Assembly: GCA_026214975.1 (NCBI GenBank)
Contig: JAOBSW010000233.1
Span: 98,628-162,627 of the forward strand
Length of the DNA: 64,000 bases
Direction of reading: 5' to 3'
Origin: Gentiana macrophylla
Lineage: Eukaryota > Streptophyta > Magnoliopsida > Gentianales > Gentianaceae
Part shown: piece after piece, positions 1-9,689 of the stretch
Layout of the letters: every line of letters starts with the position of its first letter
How positions within the stretch are numbered: the first letter of the stretch is position 1
Translations under genes and position numbers: made by a program
Notes under the pieces: model-generated
Told to the model about the DNA's origin: nothing
The model's input: the letters and a program-made list of their open reading frames with translations, nothing else
The model's database searches: none

Positions 1-1148
1 AAAACAGATTTGGCCATCAACATTGGTCGAAGAATAAGGAGGTTTGCAGGCTTGGAAAATATACTCAATATCAAATTGGAAACAATATCATACACAAATG
101 TTATTGACTGAAAACATGGTTGTGGAAGAAGAAGTGAAGCATTCAAGACAACCGTGAATGCCGAGGAGATTGAAGTTTCCTAGTCTACCGAGGGAAGTGT
201 TTGGATTTGAAGAAGTAGTAGATGGTCCAAGAACTCAAGCAATGGGACTATCCAAGATGGCTTTTGTTGATCAAATCAAAACAAATGCACCACCAAATCC
301 ATTCAGGCATCAATTGCGCAGATATATTGGGAATGAGCACGGTCCGAGCAAGCTCATTGCAAAGAACATACTTGGACCGGTTGGTTTAAGATATGGACAC
401 TCTATCGTGACCCAAGATAGAGTCGATGATGATCATTTGCAGGAGCATGAAGTTTGATTTGGCTGGTTACTTCATTCATTACATGAAGAAGGTAGCCAAG
501 GAAGAAAAAGATGGAAAAGGAAATCCAAGGTCTTGCCCTTAGGATTAATGATTCAGACCCTGCTGAATCACTTGAAGGTTCCTGATATTGAACCTGAGAA
601 GATTAATCAGTCTAGATACAAGAAGGAAATTGACTATGTTATTCCTGGTCTAGATGATGATGAAGATGTTGCTGACCCTGCTGATGATGGTGATAGTGAT
701 GGAAATGATGGTGATGCTGGTGGTGAGCAGGTCAAGCAAACTAAGAAGAAATCTACTAAACCTGCAGCACCAAAGAAAACTACTGAGAAAAGAAAGGGTG
801 CAGATACAAGGAAGATTACAGAGGCATTGAAACCTAAAAGAAAAAGGAAGCAAACAAGCAGAGATCATTGAGTCTCTGAGAGGTCAAAATTCGAATTTGA
901 ACGCATCGACCTCGGCCGTTGTCGCAAGAAAATCTGTTGTTGAGATTCGAGGAACAATGAAGGAAGCTAGTAGAAAGAGAAAGTCTACTAGAACTGATGA
1001 TGATGAACCCCTCTCCAAGAGGATGAAGGAGATTGCAACAAAGAAAAAGTATGGCAAAGGAAATGAATTGAAAATCCTAGAAGAACAAAGAGTCCAAGAA
1101 GAAGCATCAAGAGAAGAGGAAGAAGAGGCTATTGAGGTGAGCCCTTAA
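1..1148 (+). pseudogene. SIRE-like copia extra ORF, N-terminal part (decayed)
   Basis: Three open stretches (158-457, 533-871, 897-1148) in two frames read as one decayed coding region. The first resembles the 'putative plant transposon protein' type found in plant retroelements. The second turns strongly acidic (Asp/Glu run near 650-715) and then Lys-rich. None is a cellular gene I recognise. Placement upstream of a polypurine tract and LTR (4024-5667) on the same strand suggests the additional, env-position ORF that SIRE/Maximus-type Ty1/copia elements carry after pol. No reverse transcriptase or integrase motif is visible, so pol would lie left of the window. The assignment rests on position and composition rather than on a diagnostic motif. 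Confidence 0.5.
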
Positions 1149-1574
1149 CTATCATCAAGCATGTGGAAATTATCGACTCTCACCGTAAGAGGTTGTTAAG
1201 TCCATCAAGCCGCACAAAGTTGTTGTTGAGCAACTGTTGGAGATATACAGCTTCATCGACTCGAGCCTGAGCTTCCAGTAGTATCTCATCAAGACCCACA
1301 AAGAAACCACCGAACTCGAACTCGCTGTGGTAGTTGAAGAATTGGTTGAAGACCCCGCAAGTGTTGCAAGAACTCGGGGGAAGAGCAAAACGCTAACCCT
1401 CGCCGATGAGCATGTAAGTCGGGGAACCAAGTGTTGCTGAGATGGAAGTAGTAGGTACAAATATACCACCTCAACAACCATCGACTTTGAAGCATCTGTT
1501 GAAGCAACAATGAATTTACTTGTGGGAGCTTTTGAGGTCAGCAAGCTACTGAACCTGCCACTAGAAAGCCATCT

Positions 1575-2946
1575 ATGCCATATGAGAAGGCATCTAAGAA
1601 GGACAAAGTAGATCCTAACTTCAAAAAGGTGCAAAACTACTTTCAGTGGAAGTTTGGATTCTACAAGAAACAGAAACCAGCTGCTGATCCGATGAGTGGA
1701 TTTGAAGAATGGGCATTTGAGCAGCTGGGTGTGGACAGCCTGTTGGCTTTATTAGACACTAGCATGCTTCAATCCAGGCTGATGGATCTTTTGGATGAAG
1801 GAAAGAAAAGTGGAGGAATTATGTTCAGAGATCCAAAGTACACACCAGACAGTGATTCATCATATTCTGATGATGATTCCCCCATGTTTCCTGGGGAGAC
1901 CAGTGGAGTGGCTAGAGAAACAACAATTGAAGCTATGGTCAAGGAGCCATTGATGGCATGAAAATTCGAACCCACTGAGATCGATAAGTTGCCGAGGGCC
2001 AAGAGATCGAGAAATGGATGAGGATCTGCAGGATCTCACCATGGATGATCTGGAGGCATTGATCAATGAAGGAGTTAATTTAAGTACTGGTATGCTAGCT
2101 GATGAATCTTTTACATTCCATGTTGTAGAGCCTACTGCACAAACTGAAGCTGAACAGAGTGAGGATTTGGATGTAGAAAAGATTACTGGTTATAGTGAAC
2201 CTAGTGCCAGCTCAGAGGAATCTATTGAATATCAAGATGGATTTGACTTTGAGGGCATTCTTACTAAAACTGCCATTATCCTGAACAAGATTGGTCATGC
2301 TGGAGGATTCCAAGTGGATAATGAGGCTATATTCAATCCACAGAGAGTTGAAGTGGAGGTACAGGCTGCTGAGTCTCAAACAGCACCTACACAAAGGTTG
2401 GAACAGAGAGTGCAGTCTTTGAGTCTCAAACAAAGACTGGACAAAGGTTGGAACCTATTTTGGGTATGGAGGAAACCCCCTTCTGTCAAGAGGCTCAGAG
2501 TGGAGCCTACTGGAGACAAGACCACTAAAGGGAAAGATGGTCAGCAGACTACTGTTAATATGGATGAGCAGCTGCTGGACTATGACTTTAGTGATGAGGA
2601 GTTCCAAATGCCTAAAGAAGAAAATGTTGATGTTGATCCCCCACAGGCATTTGTACCTATTTTTGAAGAACCAGCCATTGATCCTATCTTAGAAGAATAT
2701 CAAGGACCTAACCCTGCTGGATTAGATAGGAGTTGGGCAATGGTTGTGAGCAATCAGAGGCCACAGTACAATGTTGAGGAGCCTGCCGATGAAGCTACTG
2801 GTGGAAGAATGACTGGTGAGATACCAGTAGAAGTTTTGAATGAGTTAAGGACTGTAAGGCATGATATGCAACAGTTAAGAACTCAACTGGATAAACAAGA
2901 AGAGAGATTTGAAGAACTCGATGAAATCGTAAATGAAAACAGATAA
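1575..2946 (+). pseudogene. SIRE-like extra ORF, middle part with coiled coil
   Basis: Two open stretches, 1575-1961 and 2014-2946 (the second starts at a true ATG), continue the decayed ORF. The 310-residue piece is acidic and low in complexity. It ends in a heptad-rich segment (about residues 275-310, with repeated Leu, Gln and Glu) that predicts a coiled coil. A short internal duplication is visible near 2395-2450, where a Gln-Ser-Leu-rich phrase recurs. A C-terminal coiled coil is reported for the env-like ORF of SIRE-type elements, which supports the lineage call. Stops and frame changes separate it from the neighbouring pieces, so the reading frame is dead as a whole. Confidence 0.5.
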
Positions 2947-3149
2947 CCCATCGATACAGCTTGCTTCAAACTTCACATCTACTCAAAATGCCGTGAATAA
3001 CTTGATACTAGATGTGAGGGAATCAAGGTAGAAACACAAAGAAAAGAGAAGTTTCGAAAGACCAACTTATATCCATCCATCGAAACTTGACAAGCTTGTC
3101 AAGCACCTAAGTCTCGCCGAGGTCGCTGGAACATCTCAACCTCTTTGGA

Positions 3150-3873
3150 TTGGATCCTAAAGTTAATGAGAGGATCAATCTACTAGAACAAACTTTGCAA
3201 TCCAGATTACCGCAGCTTGACACAAGAACCGAGATTATGGAAGGGCAATCGAATAATCTGGTTATCTCACATGAGAGTGTTCATGGCCTAATGTCCCGGT
3301 TTGTTGATGATGTCACTAAGGGGAAGAGGGTTAAACAAAGCAAAGAAAGAAAAGAGGCTGCAAGACTTTTTGCACAAAAGAGATGGTTAGATGAAACCAA
3401 TGCTTTCAGGCAACCTGCACCTGGCAGAGTCCAGCTTACTGATGATCTCTTTAGGCAGTACAAGAAAGAGTACTACAACAGGAGGAAACCTTATCAAGAC
3501 AAGGGGTTTCATGAAGGACTCAACTCTTTCTTGGGTTTGAAATTTTGGGAGGCAAGGATTAGAGCCTTAAGGGCAACCAACAGAGGTGGCAGAAGTGGAA
3601 GAGGTGGAAGAAGTGGCAGAGGTGATAGGAACTTGCCTATCACAAAAGCAAAGGATTCACTTGAAGAGTTCAAGGAATCTGATATGAAATTTGGTTTCAA
3701 AGTGAATCGATAAACCTCTCTCCGCTCAAGCATGGAATTGGTGGAAAGAAGTCAATCCCTACATTGATTTTACTCTAATTGAAAATGAATGGATGAGGGA
3801 TATGATAGCAGAAATCAGGGCCTATCAAGAACAAGTGGAGAAGGCCAGACAAGAAAGAGAAAGAAGACAGTAG
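3150..3873 (+). pseudogene. SIRE-like extra ORF, C-terminal part
   Basis: The open stretch 3150-3713 encodes a basic protein with a Gly-Arg-rich (GGRSGRG-type) patch at about 3584-3630. After a frame change the coding sense continues at 3714-3870 into an Arg/Glu-rich helical tail that stops at a TAG at 3871. The stop lies 150 bases before the polypurine tract, as expected for the last ORF of a retroelement. It is not a known cellular gene. The RGG-like patch could bind nucleic acid, but that is inference from composition. Confidence 0.45.
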
Positions 3874-4023
3874 ATCAACATACTTTAACTGCATTTCGTT
3901 TTTGCTGAATCTAGACTGTAATATCTTTGAACAAATGATTATAATGAAAGATGACTATATTTGTTCTGTTCTTGTTTTTATCTTTTTGCTTTGTTGTTAG
4001 GTGAGGGTAGTGGCATCATCACC

Positions 4024-4037
4024 AAAAAGGGGGAAAT
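4024..4037 (+). other. Polypurine tract of SIRE-like element
   Basis: A purine run (five A, five G, then AAA) lies directly against the TGTTGG start of the LTR at 4038. This is the usual site priming plus-strand DNA synthesis in LTR retrotransposons. It shows that the LTR was the 3' LTR of the element to its left. Confidence 0.8.
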
Positions 4038-5667
4038 TGTTGGACTTATTTCTATGTTTTGATGATGAGTGCCAGACTAGCTGTTATAATGCAAAGGCAA
4101 AAAGATGTCTAGATCAAATGTATAGGTTTATTAAAGTTTGATTTATGAATAGGTTTGATCAAACAAGCATCAGAATGGTCGGTGATTTATATCGCCAGAT
4201 CGTCCACATCGAAGAGGTAGATAGGTCAAGACTAGTCTCGGAACTCTTGAAGATCAAGGTTTGAGTGCTCAAACTCGCGATTCTGTAAGGCTAAGGGATC
4301 AAACTTAGTAATTTAAGTCAAGGATATGGAATCAGAATTTAGGCAAGTCTGTGATGACCTAAACTGATTACATATACCTTGTGAAGAAGGTCTAAGTTCC
4401 ATAAGTTGGATGATATTTGGAACTTGGTTATAATTAAAAAGGTGTAATCTAACTTCACAAATAAAAGTTAGATAAAATAAGTCAGCTGCATTGTATTTAT
4501 ACACAAAGAAATTGCGATTCACAGATGATGAACTCATTGATAATATACCTCGGTTAATTCAAGATTATATTGGAAGATTACATGGATAAGGACAGCCAAC
4601 TACCTTTGACTTATTAAACAAATCAAAGGTGAGATTAAAAGAACGCTGGGATGACTCGATTTTTATCCAATGGTTATAAGTCAAAGGTGGACATGATCGA
4701 TCGTTAAAAAGGAATTTCGACAACGTTGTCACCCTATGAATAGTGATGTGAAAGCAAATCGAGATGGGACAAAAACAAGGAACGGTTACATTTGAATTTC
4801 AAATACAAGTCACATGCATTCTTACCTATAAATAGAGGACTTTCAACTCGTAAAACAAGATGATGAAAATTGATAAACTTTGAAGAGATATTTTAATCGA
4901 AATGAAAAACACCCATCGAACTTAAAGCTACCGATCTAGAGAAATTCTTCAAGTGTTTTCTACATTCAAGCTATATCAAGCATACACACTTGAAGACCGC
5001 AAGTCGCCGATTATATCATCCTAATCAAGTCGCGTGAATCAATCATTTATTTGATTCAATCTTTATTTTATAAAGAACTCTCAAGAAAAGTGAAGCACAG
5101 CTTGATTGTGAAAGATCGTTGTTTGTGGTGGAGTCGGTGAAGAGGCAATCCTACCCTTCAAGGACCAGTGGAAGACTCGGGAGCAAACAATCCTACCTGC
5201 TCCCGGGCCAGCTTTGTGAAGCCATAGTTATTGGTGAAGGACAAGCATCTTAGGAATCTTTGTAATCGCTATATCAAAGATCTCTAAAGTGGATTTCCTC
5301 CAACATCACAGAGAAGAGTGGACTGACAGGATTACACCCACCGGAACCACTATAAAATCTCGCTTACTTACTTTCAAAGATTTACATTCTCGCACTTAGT
5401 TTATTTTACACATCAACCTACTGAATCTAGCAACCGAAATCACACACTTACACTAATGAGTATCTAATACTTAGTATCATATTTAACAACAAGTATTAAG
5501 GCTTAATTTTAATATTATTCATTTGCACAAATTCAAAGAAACTCAAATCCAAGAGACTACTATTTATCAACAGGTCATTGAAGTTGCAGAATTTGTTAAC
5601 TCCAAAGTTTTAAGTGTTAAGTTTATTCACCCCCTAAACTTAACCAAAGTCTTTTCAAGGACCAACA
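4038..5667 (+). repeat. SIRE-like Ty1/copia LTR (shared by two element remnants)
   Basis: The 1,630-bp LTR begins TGTTGGACTT and ends GACCAACA. A TATA box (TATAAATAG) lies at 4827-4835. Its 3' half is clearly homologous to the solo LTR at 51692-53470: both share blocks around 'CCCTTCAAGGACCAGTG' and 'AGAGGACTGACA' or close variants. It is preceded by a polypurine tract, as a 3' LTR would be, and followed by a primer-binding site, as a 5' LTR would be. It therefore sat between two internal regions. Confidence 0.85.
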
Positions 5668-5669
5668 AT

Positions 5670-5681
5670 TGGTATCGGAGC
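5670..5681 (+). other. Primer-binding site (initiator Met tRNA type)
   Basis: TGGTATCGGAGC follows the LTR end after two bases. It differs from the usual plant copia site TGGTATCAGAGC at one position. The same variant is present in the copia element at 31287-31299 (minus strand). Confidence 0.8.
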
Positions 5682-5790
5682 AAAGGTTTCCGCTCAAGAA
5701 ATCCTACTTGTTGTGCTTGTGAAAACTCTTTGAAACTTTCTTTCAAGTTATCGATTTTCAAAGACTTGCATCATGAGCAGTGAGTCCTAC
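5682..5790 (+). other. Retroelement leader with gag start codon
   Basis: About 100 bases follow the primer-binding site up to an ATG at 5773, which reads six codons and stops at TGA 5791-5793. This looks like the untranslated leader and first codons of the SIRE-like gag, now cut off. Downstream sequence is F-box coding in another frame, so the junction lies near 5785-5800. Confidence 0.55.
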
Positions 5791-6732
5791 TGATTCTCGT
5801 GATCTATCCAACGGCTTAATCGGGAATCCTTACTCTTCAAAATGTGAATCTTCAACTGATATTCGACTACCTCAAGATGCGATTAACGAAATCCTTCTTC
5901 GTCTTCCGGTGAGTTCCCTCGTGAAATTTAAGTGCGTATCAAAGCCATGGCCGTCTTTAATCTCAAGCCCACAATTTATCAAATCCCATTTCTCCACATC
6001 TTCAAAGGAGGGCCGTTTTTTAAATCATCACCTCGTATTCACTACTAGTGAATCCGGTATAATTCATTGTCCTTTTCATCTTGCATTTGATGACTCATTT
6101 AAAATGAAAATTCCGTCTGGGAAGCCCGATGGTTTTACTGGGATTGCTGGTGTAGTTAATGGATTGGTTTGTTTAGCTATCGGAGAAAACGATTTGTGTC
6201 TGTGGAATCCAAATTTGGGACAATCTAATTGTTTGCCTAGTTCAAATTTAAGTCTTAAAGATTGTACCTTTGTTGCCTATGGGTTTGGGTATGATGAGTC
6301 AAAGGATGATTACAAAGTCGTTAAAGCGGTGTCTGTGTGTCGTGGAGGTGTTTATGAGACTAAGGTTGAGGTTTATAGTCTCCGGCTGATTCATGGCGGA
6401 TACTTGAGGATTTTAAGGTTGAGGTTCCTACTTATTATAATACTGGAAAGTATGCTAATGGCAAGATTTATTGGACTGCTTTTGGTAGGAGAATCGGAAT
6501 ATTTGGTGGTCGACTTTCTGTGTTTTGTGAATACAAAACAACAAAAGCGGTTTTGTGGGTGATGATGGATAAGGATGGGGCCGAAGAATCTTGGTCTAAA
6601 ACGCTTTCCGTTCCTTATGATGATGTTGTTCATCGTACTAGGAACATAGAACAAGTTCTTTGCATTTTAGGAAACGGCGACATTGTTTTGGAAGGCGATT
6701 CATGTTTGATTACGTACAATTCCAAAACTTAA
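5780..6732 (+). pseudogene. F-box protein pseudogene 1, joined to LTR leader
   Basis: The translation holds an F-box (LPQDAINEILLRLPV, then KCVSKPW and SSPQF) and the F-box-associated motifs VVNGLVCL, LWNP, FVAYGFGYD and DDYKVVKAV, like the other copies here but the most divergent. Intact members act as substrate receptors of SCF ubiquitin ligases. Three defects are visible. First, no ATG precedes the F-box in frame; a stop lies at 5774 and the first in-frame ATG is at 6104. Second, one G appears lost at about 6385, after VYSL, and the homologous sequence continues in the next frame to a stop at 6730-6732. Third, about 35 residues between the GKIYW motif and the IGIFGGR stretch are missing relative to the intact copy. 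It is the only F-box copy on the plus strand. Confidence 0.85.
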
Positions 6733-7560
6733 GTAACAGTCAAGTTTTTCTGTATGTTGAAAGTTTGGTTTCACCTACGAATGGATCGTGATTGTGTCAT
6801 GATGCTATGTAGCTTAAATGTTAGTCAATGTTATGATCATGTGCCCTCTTTGTAAGAACCAAATCTTTGATGTAACTTGTGTTTAGTGCAATGAAGCTTT
6901 TGCCTGCATCTTGACAAGTCTGCTGTTGTGTCGGAGACCATAATATTGTCGTTTTTCTTACTCTGGCCTGAAATGATGTCGTTTTTGGGTATCTACGCAA
7001 TGTGCAGGGCACATGAGAGTGACTGCTGCACTATTAGTGATACGAGCACAGATCCTCTGTTGTACGTGTTGCTGTGAGGAGAGAATGAGGGGGGTAAAAA
7101 TGGGAATTCATGATATATTGAAGAAACTTAGCGAAATGACGACGCAAATATATTGTGGGGACATTCTTTTTCATGGATCAAAGACCTACCTACAACTACA
7201 ACATGTCAATCAACAGAAAATTGAAAATCATGCCAAACAAATTCATAAACAATGATCCCATTACACTCAGTTGAGAAATAAACAAAGGAGGAAAAGGGAG
7301 CAATGTGCAAAAAAATAATATATGATGGTATACTATAAAGAAACATTGGAAAAAAAGACATCATAGAACATCCACCATATCATTTCATCCACAAGATTTG
7401 TCAATGTCTGCAGGCAACATCTAACTTACTACATTAAAGATTAGAGATTCCATTGATCTTACAAAAGAAAGGCAGATGCTTAGAACATTGTCTTACAATC
7501 ATTTCGGAACCGAAACAAACTACATTCACAAGGCAGATTCCATTCTTAAAATCCTTTGTA
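6733..7560. other. Intergenic, with F-box 3' flank repeat
   Basis: I see no gene in 6733-7180. From about 7180 to 7560 the sequence matches 38880-39150 (shared phrases such as 'CATGGATCAA' and 'CATGCCAAACAAATTCATAA'). That segment also lies just downstream of an F-box copy (39154-40280), so it is the duplicated 3' flank of the minus-strand F-box genes. Confidence 0.6.
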
Positions 7561-7561
7561 A

Positions 7562-7596
7562 AATACCATGTAGCCACATTACAGCTACATGGTATT
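7562..7596. repeat. Perfect 13-bp inverted repeat at F-box stop
   Basis: Arms 7562-7574 (AATACCATGTAGC) and 7584-7596 are exact reverse complements separated by nine bases. The right arm overlaps the stop codon of F-box pseudogene 2. The other F-box copies show only a GTAGCTG- or GCATTG-like sequence here, so the palindrome is specific to this copy. Confidence 0.8.
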
Positions 7597-8736
7597 ACAA
7601 AGGAACCATGCTTTCAACATACACAAAAACGTCACGGATCGAACTGAAACCATCCAGCGGAAATATTCTTTTTATGTCCTTAGAACGCCAAACATGCAAA
7701 CCTAAATTATTTACAAAAACAATTTCGCCGTTTCTTGAAATGCAAAGAACTAAGTATACACAACAGGGCATTCCTTTTGCAGGACGAACATCTCCATAAG
7801 ATAGAGAAATCACTTTAGACCAAGATTCTTCAACTCCAAACTTATCCATTATCCACAAATCTGCTTTCTTTGAGTAATTATCACAAAGCAGAGAAGGACG
7901 CCCATTCAACACTCCCATTCTCCTACTACAATAACCATATTCATAACATGGCCCTCTCACTTCTTCATACTTCTCACTCACCATATCTAAGCAAACAATC
8001 TTCTTGTTCGGACTCGAAGTATAAATTTGATTGGAAATCCAAAATATCTTGCCAATAGCATACTGTCCAGTAGTAGCATAATTAAGAATCGCACCCTTTA
8101 CATCTTCAATTCTCCTCCATGAATCTGCCCGGAGACTATATACCCTGAGTTCAGTATCATAAAAACTCCACGAGGAACACGCAACAATTCCACGACTTTG
8201 TAATCATCATTTAACTCATCATACCCGAATCCATAGGCAACAAAGGAACAACCATTTTGAATGGAATTTGAACTAGGCAAAAGCTTAGATTTTCTCAAAA
8301 CTGGATTCCACACATACAAAACTCTTTCACCCCTTTCACCCATAGATAAACAAACCAACCCATTAACAATACCAACAATCTGAAGAGACACGTCAGGCTG
8401 CTGAGACGGGTATTCAATATCGGAAATATGGGCAGAAGGCTCATGCAAAACAGAATAAAGAGAACATTGTTTCATACCAGAATTAGGAGACTGATTAGTG
8501 AATACGAGCTGCTGAGTAGTGAATAAGAGCTGCTGATTATTGGAATGCTTGTCCTCCCTTGAAGATTTGGAGAAATGGGACCTGGCAAATTGTGGGCTTG
8601 ATATCATAGACAGCCATTGTTTTGATACGCACTTAAACCTAATGAGGGGTTTCACCGGAAGATGCACAAGGATTTCTGTAATCAGATCTTGAGGAAGTCG
8701 ACCAACATTTGCAGATTTTGGAGAATTTTCCGCCAT
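7595..8736 (-). pseudogene. F-box protein pseudogene 2 (one frameshift)
   Basis: Starts at ATG 8736 with MAENSPKSANVGRLPQDL, nearly identical to the intact gene at 16059-17201. The F-box occupies about residues 12-55. The associated domain follows with VGIVNGLVCLS, VWNPVLRKSK and FVAYGFGYD. After 'VPRG' one base is missing in a T run (near 8161-8165), giving an early stop at 8098. The rest continues in the next frame: an SWRRIED motif, then MVSEKYEEVRG and WSKVISLSYGD, ending VESMVPL at 7595. It belongs to duplicated unit A. If functional it would have been an SCF substrate receptor. A 1-bp assembly error is possible, but a shortened C-terminal segment also suggests decay. Confidence 0.9.
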
Positions 8737-8803
8737 TTTCTTTTTGGAAGCCTTGGAAGAGATTCGTTGTAGATGTTATGCGCACTAAATATAACTTAGA
8801 TAA

Positions 8804-9186
8804 CAGGGGAAACGAGGGAGAAGAATAGAAATATTTTATCAATTAAGTAGAAGGATAATTTTTTGAAACTTTTGAATAAAGGACAAAACTATTTATTCAT
8901 CGTTGAAATTCACTTGTGTCCAAACTCATCATTTAAATTCATCGCGAAATTCATCGTTTAAATTCATTAATTTTCAAAATTCATCATTTAAATTCACCGA
9001 TTTTCGTGATTCACCGCTTAAATTCAATCGATTTTTGATTTCTCGGAGAGATTCACTGATTTTCGGGATTCACTATTTGTCCTTCTCGCTATAAAAATTA
9101 TGCAGTTGTCCTTCTCCCTATGAAAAATATGTAGTTGTCATGTTACTTAAAAATATTCCAGATTGTGTCATTATCCCTAATTTCCT
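8804..9186. mobile_element. hAT-like MITE 1
   Basis: This 383-bp block sits in the upstream flank of F-box pseudogene 2 and is absent from the equivalent flank of the intact copy (17240-17290), which gives an empty site. Its ends read CAGGGGAAACGAGGGA and, in reverse, AGGAAATTAGGGA. It is flanked by TTAGATAA and ATAGATAA (7 of 8 match), an 8-bp duplication typical of hAT elements. The interior is a run of short degenerate repeats (AAATTCATCG, GATTCACCG types). Relatives lie at 14064-14419 and around 41314-45481. No coding capacity. Confidence 0.7.
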
Positions 9187-9256
9187 ATAGATAATAAGCC
9201 CTACTTGTGTTGGTTTCCTATTTTACTTTTTGTTAAAATCTACCTATTAATATGTT

Positions 9257-9573
9257 GGCGCTTCTATCGACGCCACGAAACTGCTCACGAGACCACGATT
9301 ACTTTTGACAACCTATAAATCTCTCTTGGCACTACATTGAATATTTTTAATATTTTGAATAACACAACATCTGTGGAACTGACGTCCGTTTGCGATACGA
9401 GCGTCACTGGAACTAACGTTGATTTTCAATACCAACGTTGATTTTAAGGTTATAAATATGTCATTATTGAAAACGTCACACACTGACGTTATTAGCGAAC
9501 TGAAACGTCAGTGGCTCTGCCGCACGTATCGTGGTGCCAAAAAATGATTTAGTAATGTGACGAAGTAAATGAA

Positions 9574-9612
<39 letters not shown>

Positions 9613-9649
9613 TGTCAATAGTAAAATGGTGGTGCCAATAGAACTCGCC
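9257..9649. mobile_element. Mutator-like MITE, copy A
   Basis: The 393-bp element has ends GGCGCTTCTATCGACGCCAC and, in reverse, GGCGAGTTCTATTGGCACCAC. It is flanked by a 9-bp direct repeat, TAATATGTT at 9248-9256 and TAATATGCT at 9650-9658. Nine-base duplications are the signature of Mutator-like elements. The interior contains several ACGTCA/TGACGT words. An equivalent element is at 17334-17735 in the duplicated unit. A 32-bp poly(A) run lies at about 9579-9610. Confidence 0.75.
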
Positions 9650-9689
9650 TAATATGCTTTGTTAGACTTTTCAAAAAAAAGAAGAGAAT

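Noticed and set aside
5523..5783. Open frame of 86 codons across the LTR end and leader
   Set aside because: It crosses the LTR boundary and primer-binding site, starts at a non-ATG codon and resembles no protein.
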